A stretch of DNA of 5,714 bases. Source: Pseudomonadota bacterium. GTDB lineage: Bacteria > Myxococcota > Bradymonadia > UBA4248. The DNA is taken from positions 1-5,714 of the forward strand of contig JAGACY010000188.1 in the NCBI GenBank assembly GCA_017613855.1. Direction: 5' to 3'. Position numbers and translations under genes: made by a program. Every line of letters begins with the position of its first letter. Position 1 is the stretch's first letter. The notes beneath the pieces are model-generated. The model did not search any database. It was not told the DNA's origin and was given only the letters and a program-made list of their open reading frames with translations. Of the stretch, positions 1 through 5,676 are shown piece by piece.

Positions 1-41
1 AATAGAGGACATTCAATGGGCTGAACAAGTCTGCCCCGCAC

Positions 42-2186
42 CTACTCATCATTATACGAGTTTGTATAATATTTATGATAATAGTAATAACCGCCGTAAT
101 ACCCCTTGGAACTCGATGACATATCGTTGAGGACAGTACCGAGAATAGGCGCATTGACACCCTCGAGCAGTTCCCGCGTTCGAATGAGCACAGGCAGCGG
201 TGTCTTATTGGCACGCGCAATCACAATGACGCCATGGACGTACTGGGCGATGATGAGTGCATCGGTCACGACGGTAATGGGCGGTGAGTCGATGACGACC
301 AAATCAAACTGCGAACGCAGTTTCCCGAGAAGCTGTTCAAACTGCGCCGTACTAAACAATTCGGCGGGATTCTTAGGAATGGTACCGCACGGGAGCAATT
401 TAAGGCCTTCAACGCCAGTATCAATCAGAACATCCTCGAGCTCGCTTTCGCCGTTGATGACAGCGCTCATGCCGCGTTCCGGGGCCAACTTAAATACATT
501 ATAAATACGCGGTCTGCGAAGGTCTGCTTCGACCAGGACGACACGCTGCCCGGCCAGCGCCGAAGTCACGGCCAGGTTAATCGAGGTCATCGTCTTGCCT
601 TCGAGAGGCTGGGCAGAAGTGATGAGCAAAACATGCGAAGTGTCACCCTTGAGCAGGAATGACAACGTCGTACGAAGTGTACGAACGGATTCCGAAATGG
701 GAGAACGCGGATTTTCGATCACAAAACGATAAGCCTTCTGCCCGGAATACTCGCGATTTTTGGGGAATTTCGGAACAGCACCCAAAAACGGCAATCTGGC
801 TCTCTCTTCAATATCCGCCTGAGTGCGGACAGAAATGTCGAGCAGCTCGAGCAAAAAGCCGACGAGCAGACCGGCAATCAGCGCAGCCAAAAGGGTAATC
901 ATACCGTTAATCAACAAATTTGGACTGACGGGAACCCTCGACGCTTTAGCCGTATCGAGAATGCGGATATTATCAATATCGAGCAGGCGGTTTAAACTGA
1001 CTTCGTTCAGCTTTTTCTCCGACAACTCAAACAGCCGCTCCTGCTCCTGCCTCTGGCTTTCGAACTGCTCGTACAGAATGCGAAGCTGATCGAGTTCGAG
1101 CGCCTCATTCTGGACGCTTTTAATTTGTGCATTCAGGTCATTATCGAGTTTTTCGAGCGCCAGATAACGTGCTTCCATCCCCCTCAGGCCATTTTCCATT
1201 TTCTTGATGATGGAGGCCTGACAAGCATTAATCTGCGTTCTCAGGGAGACGACCTGCGGAGATTTTTCGAGATAGGTCATCAGCAGTTTCTGTTCTTCGC
1301 GCTCGAGTGCATGACATTCAGAAACGCTGCTTTCGAGGGACGCATTATCGACAACGACATCAAATGCGCGGACATTCTCGATTTTGAGCGGTATCTTTTT
1401 CAGCTCAGACAGGACATATCCCGCGTGGAGTCGTTGGGTCTCGATTTCGACGCGCTTATTGTTCAGATAATCGAGGCGCTGATTCGTAATTTTCTGCTGC
1501 TCAATGGGATTGGAATACAGAATTTTGTGGTTTTCCTTGAACGCATTGAGTGCATCCCTGGCTTCCTGAAGCTTGACTTCATTTTCCTTGTACTGCTTGT
1601 CTATAAAATCAAACGTATTGTTCAGAGTCAGCAGTCGATGTTCTGAATTCTGCTTGGAATAAGCTTTTGCAATGGCATCTGCGAGCATGGCTGCCAGATC
1701 AGGATTCTGATTTTTAACCCGAATATTGACGAGGCGTGTCCCGATGACGGCCTCAACCTTGAGCATGCCAAGCAAACGCGAGACCGGATCGATCGACGCC
1801 ATTCTTTTTGCCACTAAAGCGGGATCATGGACATCTTTCAAACCAAGAAATTCAATATTCGAAGCTAATCCCAAATCATCGACGACGCGCTGAGCCACAT
1901 AGCGTGACTGCATGACTTTGAGTTGTGTGTCGTAATAGGTATCCCGGATAAACCATTGCTCTGTGGCTGATGCGTCCAGCGGGGTAATGGCTGCAGGTTC
2001 CGGGTTGATAATGACAGCAGTGACGGCCTCGTAAATCTTCGGCTGATGAAGCGTATACAACGCCCCCAGGCCGACGACGATGACAAAAGCCAGAATAACC
2101 CCCCAGCGTCTTCGCCATAAAATATCCAGATATTCCCGCACGGGGAATACGGATGACTGAGAATCTTTCGAAGGTGTATCTGGCAT
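42..2186 (-). CDS. wzc: Wzc-like polysaccharide co-polymerase fused to BY-type tyrosine autokinase
   Basis: This inner-membrane protein of 714 residues is close to the usual length of Gram-negative Wzc proteins. An N-terminal Wzz-type chain-length domain (about 14-105) contains the first membrane helix (about 28-47). A long periplasmic helical/coiled-coil part follows (about 190-400), then a proline-containing stretch before the second membrane helix (VPVSPN at 418-423; helix about 426-449). The cytoplasmic kinase domain has the ESVRTLR oligomerisation motif (499-505, matching ExxRxxR), a Walker A at 525-532 (AQPLEGKT), a Walker A' at 550-557 (LVEADLRR region) and a Walker B at 629-636 (LVVIDSPP). 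The tail from 696 to 711 carries nine tyrosines, the expected autophosphorylation cluster. Departures from the common pattern are Leu528 where Gly is usual and Glu553 where Asp is usual; both look tolerable. The start is an ATG 3 bases after the OPX stop codon with no clear Shine-Dalgarno, which suggests translational coupling. The role (polymer length control and export) is known for the family; the polymer is unknown. A possible next gene (ATG at 12) cannot be judged. Confidence 0.96.
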   Translation of the reverse strand: MPDTPSKDSQSSVFPVREYLDILWRRRWGVILAFVIVVGLGALYTLHQPKIYEAVTAVIINPEPAAITPLDASATEQWFIRDTYYDTQLKVMQSRYVAQRVVDDLGLASNIEFLGLKDVHDPALVAKRMASIDPVSRLLGMLKVEAVIGTRLVNIRVKNQNPDLAAMLADAIAKAYSKQNSEHRLLTLNNTFDFIDKQYKENEVKLQEARDALNAFKENHKILYSNPIEQQKITNQRLDYLNNKRVEIETQRLHAGYVLSELKKIPLKIENVRAFDVVVDNASLESSVSECHALEREEQKLLMTYLEKSPQVVSLRTQINACQASIIKKMENGLRGMEARYLALEKLDNDLNAQIKSVQNEALELDQLRILYEQFESQRQEQERLFELSEKKLNEVSLNRLLDIDNIRILDTAKASRVPVSPNLLINGMITLLAALIAGLLVGFLLELLDISVRTQADIEERARLPFLGAVPKFPKNREYSGQKAYRFVIENPRSPISESVRTLRTTLSFLLKGDTSHVLLITSAQPLEGKTMTSINLAVTSALAGQRVVLVEADLRRPRIYNVFKLAPERGMSAVINGESELEDVLIDTGVEGLKLLPCGTIPKNPAELFSTAQFEQLLGKLRSQFDLVVIDSPPITVVTDALIIAQYVHGVIVIARANKTPLPVLIRTRELLEGVNAPILGTVLNDMSSSSKGYYGGYYYYHKYYTNSYNDE

Positions 2187-2189
2187 AAT

Positions 2190-2816
2190 TTAGAAAACGG
2201 ATTCCGGGATATAGACCAAATCTGCGGGATGCATGCAGACATTGGGTACTTTTCCCAGAAGAATATCCTGATAAGGTACGGTGACAGATTCAGAGACATT
2301 ATCATGCTTTCGCACAATCACGACAGCATTGACCTGCCCCCTGGAAGTTGGCCCTCCCGACTGAGCAATAACATCGGTGAGCATCAAGCCGGGCCGAAAT
2401 TCGACAATACCCGGTTTTTGCACCTGTCCGTCGACCGTAACCGCAGTCTTGGAGACTTCCTTATTAATACAAATGACGGATGGATCCCTCAGGTATTCTT
2501 CCTTTAATCCATCCCGGACCATGACTTCAATTTCGTCACAGCGTTTGCCTTCGACCGCAAGTTCCCCGAGAATCGGGAAAGAAATCGTGCCGCGCGGTGA
2601 AACTTCATAAAGACCGCTCAGCCCTTCCTGGCCGAAAACCCGAATTTCAAGGCGATCCCATGGCTTTAGCTGTCCGAGTTCTTCGCTCGTCGGACAAGTA
2701 CTCAATCGTGCCTGCCAGTCATTGGTTGTCGTGGCAGCACACCCCATGCACAAGATGCCTGCGAAGAGCAATCCTTTCAACGGGAATAAAAAAAACTGAT
2801 GCATCCCAGTTGTCAT
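2190..2816 (-). CDS. wza: Short OPX (Wza-like) polysaccharide export lipoprotein
   Basis: A Poly_export domain (about 51-119, with the LKPWDRLEIRVFGQ start and the GTISFPILGEL motif) is followed by a single SLBB domain (about 126-172, VDGQVQKPGIVEFRPG then LTDVIAQSGG) and a short end, HPADLVYIPESVF. Numbering counts from a GTG at 2819; I prefer the ATG one codon downstream (2816) because GGTGA at 2823-2827 then sits 6 bases away. A signal sequence ends in LCMGC, so Cys27 is the probable lipidated residue, although the Cys and Met at -3 and -2 are not typical of a lipobox. Wza of E. coli has several SLBB-like domains and a C-terminal amphipathic helix that makes the outer-membrane pore. This protein is about 208 residues and ends right after one SLBB domain, so it has no such helix. 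It therefore fits the minimal OPX type that depends on a separate barrel porin. It lies 22 bases downstream of the barrel gene and 3 bases upstream of the wzc-like gene, which supports one operon. Confidence 0.94.
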   Translation of the reverse strand: MTTGMHQFFLFPLKGLLFAGILCMGCAATTTNDWQARLSTCPTSEELGQLKPWDRLEIRVFGQEGLSGLYEVSPRGTISFPILGELAVEGKRCDEIEVMVRDGLKEEYLRDPSVICINKEVSKTAVTVDGQVQKPGIVEFRPGLMLTDVIAQSGGPTSRGQVNAVVIVRKHDNVSESVTVPYQDILLGKVPNVCMHPADLVYIPESVF

Positions 2817-2822
2817 CACTCT

Positions 2823-2827
2823 TCACC
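2823..2827 (-). promoter_or_regulatory. Shine-Dalgarno that decides the OPX start
   Basis: On the minus strand GGTGA lies 6 bases before the ATG at 2816 and only 3 bases before the alternative GTG at 2819. The spacing favours the ATG, shortening the protein by one residue. It lies in the 22-base gap after the barrel stop codon. Confidence 0.5.
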
Positions 2828-2838
2828 AGAAAAAAAGG

Positions 2839-4041
2839 CTAGTACTCATAGGCAAAACTTAAGATTGCCATATTTTTTGCATAGCCGGCAGAATCAATAT
2901 CGCTGGTGTTGTAACGCAGATTATACTCAAGCCCAAGCTTCATTCCGGGGAAGAAATGATAAAAGATCTTTGCCTCGGCGATAATCATATTATCTCGTCG
3001 GGATGAATCCGACTCACTGCGGAAATTAAAGTTCCCGTATCCGAGTTTAAAATCGGTTTGAAGATGGTCAAACCAAAGGCCGTCAAATCCCAGCGTCACG
3101 CGATGAAGCTTGTAATAATCGCCGTAAATGACGTTATCAAAATCCTTTTTATATTCGAGATAAATACCGGCATTGCTCGAAAAATCATAACGGAGACGAG
3201 CATTCATAATAAACATGTGCTCTTTGAGTCCGTTATCGTAATTTTCGTAGGCATACCCGAGTCCCAGGACGTAGGACATACGGGCGAGCATAAGTCCCTG
3301 AAGAGAATACTTAACGCGAATGGGGTATGAAGAGCTGTTATGGGTATCTTCCTCATCAATGGAGGGACTCACATTGCGATCATCATCAAGATAGGTAATG
3401 GCGCGAAAATCGACGAGCAATGACATACTCGTCTGCGGCAGGAAATTCCATCGGGTCACGGAATCGACACGATGCACCAGGTGAGACACGTCCGAATGTT
3501 CGGTATAAAAACGACCGCTGAACTGATATCCGATGCGCTGTGAAAAGATCGCGCCTGCCCCCGGCTGAATATAGAGACCGACGCCTGCCTTTGCCGAATG
3601 GTGTTCAAAATCCCGGCGTAAATTGTCATCTTCCGGATCACTAAAATAAGTATAGGAAGCCGAAGGAGCAATGCGGAACATACTCAATTTAAAGAGATCG
3701 GCATTTGTACTGACGTTAACTTCGGGGCCGCCATCTGCATTGGCTTCACCCAATCCCCAAAACTGACGCCATTTAAAGGAAAGCTGATTCGTCCAGCTCT
3801 TGGTGGTTTCGTCGGCAAGATGCGTATTAAAATGTACGCCCACATCGACGAATCCATCATCGCTGCCGATTTTATCGCGCCCATCGTATGCGATTGCGAC
3901 ATCTGCTCCGGGATGCATAACAAAACCGCCTGCCTGCAAACCGTCAGATTCGGGCTCTTTACTTTTCGCCTCAACAATGCTGCTGCCCATAAAAGCCAGC
4001 AGCAGCATTCCAAGGCATGCCGCTTTAAAATATCTCAACAT
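2839..4041 (-). CDS. Outer-membrane beta-barrel protein, candidate polysaccharide porin (Wzp/BBP2-like)
   Basis: The 400-residue precursor has a clear Sec signal peptide (positive MLRYFK start, hydrophobic 8-22, probable cleavage after VEA at 25). The mature part is made of alternating hydrophobic/polar stretches rich in Tyr, Phe and Trp, separated by acidic loops such as DPEDDN (135-140) and DDDRN (219-223). By eye there are about 16 to 18 transmembrane strands. The last residues, AILSFAYEY, end in an aromatic residue, the usual signal for BAM-assembled barrels. I recognise the fold type and not a named gene; it resembles the putative beta-barrel porins often encoded in polysaccharide loci. 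In Myxococcus, short OPX proteins lacking an outer-membrane helix are paired with barrels called Wzp, and the position directly upstream of such an OPX gene matches that arrangement. The function as export porin is therefore an inference from context. The ATG at 4041 has only a weak GGTG upstream and follows a strong inverted repeat. A sugar-specific uptake porin or a structural barrel remains possible. Confidence 0.88.
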   Translation of the reverse strand: MLRYFKAACLGMLLLAFMGSSIVEAKSKEPESDGLQAGGFVMHPGADVAIAYDGRDKIGSDDGFVDVGVHFNTHLADETTKSWTNQLSFKWRQFWGLGEANADGGPEVNVSTNADLFKLSMFRIAPSASYTYFSDPEDDNLRRDFEHHSAKAGVGLYIQPGAGAIFSQRIGYQFSGRFYTEHSDVSHLVHRVDSVTRWNFLPQTSMSLLVDFRAITYLDDDRNVSPSIDEEDTHNSSSYPIRVKYSLQGLMLARMSYVLGLGYAYENYDNGLKEHMFIMNARLRYDFSSNAGIYLEYKKDFDNVIYGDYYKLHRVTLGFDGLWFDHLQTDFKLGYGNFNFRSESDSSRRDNMIIAEAKIFYHFFPGMKLGLEYNLRYNTSDIDSAGYAKNMAILSFAYEY

Positions 4042-4056
4042 TCGTATGCACCATTA

Positions 4057-4086
4057 CCATTGATTTGCTCTATGCCAAATCAATGG
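4057..4086. promoter_or_regulatory. Perfect 11-bp inverted repeat in the leader of the barrel gene
   Basis: CCATTGATTTG (4057-4067) and CAAATCAATGG (4076-4086) are exact reverse complements separated by 8 bases. On the minus strand the structure ends 15 bases before the barrel ATG, next to its weak ribosome site. No U-run follows, so it is not a typical intrinsic terminator. It could be a repressor operator or an RNA hairpin affecting translation or mRNA stability between the four-cysteine gene and the barrel gene. The symmetry is seen directly; the role is inferred. Confidence 0.6.
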
Positions 4087-4101
4087 CACTGTATCTTCCA
4101 A

Positions 4102-4134
4102 GGCAAGCGAAACCATCGTGGATTTGCGGTTGCC
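4102..4134 (-). other. Weak imperfect hairpin between the four-cysteine gene and the barrel gene
   Basis: Read on the minus strand, GGCAA and TTGCC pair at the outside and an inner 8-base stem has two mismatches, with a two-base bulge between them. There is no U-run. It may be a poor attenuator or processing site 18 bases past the stop codon of the upstream gene; it could equally be chance. Confidence 0.25.
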
Positions 4135-4152
4135 CTTTGTTATCCGTACTAA

Positions 4153-4746
4153 TTAAAGATATGGAGATGCGTCCACATCAATTTCAACGCCAGAATCCTC
4201 GATCTCATCCGAACGGCTGCCGTTGTCTCCCAATAGCCCGCTTTTACTCGGATCATAGAACTGCTCACCTGCAAGGCAAGGCTCTATCTGGCAAACTCGC
4301 ACTGTTTCCTGAACGGTCGTTCCCGAAACGCCCACAACCCCCGTAGAACATTCCATCATACGAATGGAAATGTCATTACCTTTGCTTACCCCAAGCTGCA
4401 CCAATTTATAATGATGCTGCTGGGCATCCTTATCGTTACGGGCTACGGCATCCTTTAAATTTGCCTCACCATTCTGAACGACGCTCAAAAAGCCTCTCGC
4501 ATTGACCAACAATGAGTTCAGACAGTCAATGCGCGGAACATCCTGATCCTGATGGGCTTCTGCAAGCTGTTCCTGCCCTTGAGCAATGATCTCTTCCAGA
4601 CGTTCGACACCTTTACTGGCGTTGGCAAGCATACCCTCAGCACTCTGCTGAACATCCATTTCAGACGGAACGACAGCATCCTGACCAAATACGGGTGTTG
4701 CAAATGCCACCATGGAAATTGCAAAAATAATACTCAATTTTCGCAT
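4153..4746 (-). CDS. Secreted four-cysteine protein of unknown function in the export locus
   Basis: The 197-residue precursor has a signal peptide (MRKL, hydrophobic 5-20, probable cleavage after VFG at 21). The mature protein is largely helical to about residue 135, with Gln/Glu-rich heptad-like stretches (35-66) and a helical core running from RIDC (72-75) to MMEC (130-133). The only cysteines are C75, C133, C152 and C157, which suggests two disulfides in the periplasm. The tail (about 167-197) is acidic, disordered-looking and ends in DASPYL. I do not recognise a named family. It has no lipobox and no internal membrane segment. A strong GGGGAG (4755-4760) lies 8 bases before the ATG and a sigma70-like promoter lies further upstream, so this gene probably opens the transcript. 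The barrel gene starts 111 bases downstream in the same direction, so an accessory role in polymer export is possible, perhaps a periplasmic partner of the OPX or barrel. That role is inference from position only. Confidence 0.85.
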   Translation of the reverse strand: MRKLSIIFAISMVAFATPVFGQDAVVPSEMDVQQSAEGMLANASKGVERLEEIIAQGQEQLAEAHQDQDVPRIDCLNSLLVNARGFLSVVQNGEANLKDAVARNDKDAQQHHYKLVQLGVSKGNDISIRMMECSTGVVGVSGTTVQETVRVCQIEPCLAGEQFYDPSKSGLLGDNGSRSDEIEDSGVEIDVDASPYL

Positions 4747-4754
4747 AGATCACT

Positions 4755-4760
4755 CTCCCC
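4755..4760 (-). promoter_or_regulatory. Strong Shine-Dalgarno of the four-cysteine gene
   Basis: GGGGAG on the minus strand lies 8 bases before the ATG at 4746. It is the clearest ribosome site in the window and fixes this start. Confidence 0.7.
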
Positions 4761-4772
4761 GACCCTCACAAT

Positions 4773-4889
4773 TCATTCCAAAAACCGATGGGCCAAATCT
4801 GCCTTATAGCCACATTCTTGTTTCGCTTCAAGTAAATGTATTACTCTCCTTATGAATCTGATTAACTGTTCAGCCGGGCCGTTGTCCAT
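4773..4889 (-). CDS. Possible 38-residue small protein or gene remnant
   Basis: An ORF runs from an ATG at 4889 to a TGA at 4773-4775, 26 bases before the ATG of the four-cysteine gene. Its composition looks protein-like: residues 7-20 (EQLIRFIRRVIHLL) would form a clear amphipathic helix, followed by EAKQECGYKADLAHRFLE. There is no Shine-Dalgarno before the ATG, and heptamer repeats with an in-frame TAA (4908-4910) lie directly upstream. It may be a short real gene at the head of the operon or the 3' end of a gene whose front was replaced by repeat DNA. A good promoter match lies inside it, which argues that at least part of this region is regulatory. I do not recognise a family. Confidence 0.3.
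   Translation of the reverse strand: MDNGPAEQLIRFIRRVIHLLEAKQECGYKADLAHRFLE
4803..4831 (-). promoter_or_regulatory. Sigma70-like promoter for the export gene set
   Basis: On the minus strand TTGAAG (4826-4831, 4 of 6 matches to TTGACA) and TATAAG (4803-4808, 5 of 6 to TATAAT) are separated by exactly 17 bases. Transcription would start near 4796, giving a leader of about 50 bases with the GGGGAG site of the four-cysteine gene. It is the best promoter match I found upstream of this gene set. It overlaps the possible small ORF. Confidence 0.5.
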
Positions 4890-4895
4890 AAAGTA

Positions 4896-4916
4896 CGTTA
4901 TTCGTTATTCACGATG
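4896..4916 (-). repeat. Short heptamer block, GTGAATA type, minus orientation
   Basis: The plus strand reads CGTTATT twice then CACGATG, a period of exactly 7. On the minus strand this is GTGAATA/ACGAATA, the same degenerate unit as the block at 5031-5058 but inverted. Confidence 0.65.
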
Positions 4917-4936
4917 ACGTTTTCACTGACAAAAAT

Positions 4937-4971
4937 GCACAATGCGCAATGCACAATCCGCAATGCGCAAT
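4937..4971 (+). repeat. Five-copy GCGCAAT heptamer array
   Basis: The units in order are GCACAAT, GCGCAAT, GCACAAT, CCGCAAT and GCGCAAT, contiguous with no gaps. The last four bases of each unit (CAAT) are constant and variation is limited to the first three. The array is in the same orientation as the array at 5649-5676, so the two bracket the lipoprotein gene as direct repeats. Confidence 0.85.
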
Positions 4972-5030
4972 GATTTGGGTATTCTCATCGTTTTGGCTAA
5001 AGAATCGTGGTTCTTGATCTTAAAGACAGT

Positions 5031-5058
5031 AAATTGTGAATCGTGAATAATGAATCAT
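5031..5058 (+). repeat. Heptamer block, GAATCGT type, plus orientation
   Basis: The units are AAATTGT, GAATCGT, GAATAAT and GAATCAT. The first is degenerate; the other three share GAAT in phase. ATCGTGAATAA at 5040-5050 is the exact reverse complement of 4905-4915. Confidence 0.7.
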
Positions 5059-5087
5059 CCAATTGGCACGTGCAAAGGGCTGAATCA

Positions 5088-5630
5088 TTACAAATCTGAA
5101 CGGCATTTACCTTTAAAAAGCAAAGTCCACTGTACCCACACAGAACCGCGGTTCGTGTAAGTTTTAAAAGGCAATGAAAAATCCGTGCTCAAAAAATTCG
5201 TATTTTCATGAAAAAATCTTTCATCCGCGATGACAAAGTAAAGATCTATCGTCTTGCCCTCCTCAAACACCCCCGTCTGAGACTTGGCCAACTCACAGGG
5301 ACGCAGTTCGTATGTCAGACTGTCACGCGATCCGGTGTCACCCAATACCGGAATCGTCGCCTTAATCGGATTCGATGTCGCTCCGGCGGGACGGTAATCC
5401 AGCACTATCCGACTGTACAGTGCCTGATCCGCATTGGCATCATCGTAGCTCGACAAAATAAACTGCTGGGGACTCGAATTCTCCAGGTTGATCTCTACGA
5501 CACCAAGACCAGGACTCGCCTCATTGATAAAAGGCATCGTATCATCCGGTTCGGGTTCTTCATCAATCGGAGCCACGTAGAGACAACCCTGGGTGAGCAG
5601 TGCTGTAAGCAGGAGAATGAGTTTGTTCAT
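5088..5630 (-). CDS. Putative lipoprotein of unknown function
   Basis: The preferred start is the ATG at 5630, giving 180 residues; a TTG two codons earlier (5636) is also open. The N-terminus MNKLILLLTALLTQGC is a lipoprotein-type signal with Cys16 as the likely lipidated residue; Thr and Gln at -3 and -2 are loose matches to a lipobox. An acidic linker (DEEPEPDD, 23-30) follows, then a region rich in predicted beta strands (about 43-175) that could be a beta-sandwich. Two further cysteines, C112 and C176, could form a disulfide. I recognise no named domain. Short acidic linkers after the lipid-anchored Cys are common in small lipoproteins of Myxococcota and Bradymonadota, which is only a weak taxonomic hint. 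The ribosome site is poor. Heptamer arrays of the same unit lie on both sides, and an in-frame TGA (5643-5645) separates the coding sequence from the upstream array. Any link to polysaccharide export is unproven. Confidence 0.8.
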   Translation of the reverse strand: MNKLILLLTALLTQGCLYVAPIDEEPEPDDTMPFINEASPGLGVVEINLENSSPQQFILSSYDDANADQALYSRIVLDYRPAGATSNPIKATIPVLGDTGSRDSLTYELRPCELAKSQTGVFEEGKTIDLYFVIADERFFHENTNFLSTDFSLPFKTYTNRGSVWVQWTLLFKGKCRSDL

Positions 5631-5648
5631 AAGCAAAGCTTTTCAAAT

Positions 5649-5676
5649 TCGCAATGCGCAATGCGCAATGCGCAAT
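5649..5676 (+). repeat. Four-copy GCGCAAT heptamer array in the lipoprotein leader
   Basis: TCGCAAT is followed by three identical copies of GCGCAAT, ending in G at 5677. A weak fifth copy (TTCAAAT, 5642-5648) precedes it. On the minus strand the array ends 18 bases before the lipoprotein ATG, so it lies in the promoter or leader region of that gene. Confidence 0.85.

Larger units (their letters stand above)
4747..5087. other. 341-base region without a firm gene, holding repeats and a promoter
   Basis: From the low end it holds the leader and promoter of the four-cysteine gene, the possible small ORF, a minus-oriented heptamer block (4896-4916), a GCGCAAT heptamer array (4937-4971) and a plus-oriented heptamer block (5031-5058). 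Two adjoining 8-base palindromes, CCAATTGG (5059-5066) and GCACGTGC (5066-5073), sit just after the lipoprotein stop codon on the minus strand. I see no intrinsic terminator with a U-run for the lipoprotein gene and no RNA gene. Confidence 0.6.

Noticed and set aside
1..12. Possible start of a further minus-strand gene at an ATG at 12
   Set aside because: Only four codons fit in the window and no Shine-Dalgarno precedes it, so it cannot be supported.
1125..1646. 173-codon open frame on the plus strand
   Set aside because: It is antisense to the coiled-coil part of the Wzc-like gene, whose domains are unambiguous on the minus strand.
4917..5051. Minus-strand reading frame across the heptamers giving LRIADCALRIVHF-like repeats
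   Set aside because: The repeated residues only reflect translation of the 7-base unit; there is no ribosome site and the frame has no independent protein character.
5063..5080. TTGGCACGTGCA as a sigma54 promoter
   Set aside because: The first half resembles TGGCAC, but no GC follows at the required 10-base spacing after GG.
5143..5154. Perfect 12-base palindrome GAACCGCGGTTC, resembling the GAAC-N4-GTTC LexA site of Gram-positive bacteria
   Set aside because: It lies inside the lipoprotein coding sequence near its 3' end, away from any start, and the organism looks Gram-negative. Chance is more likely, although the stem extends by 4 more pairs past one bulged base.
4896..5676. Heptamer blocks as a CRISPR array
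   Set aside because: The 7-base units are contiguous with no spacers and far too short to be CRISPR repeats.
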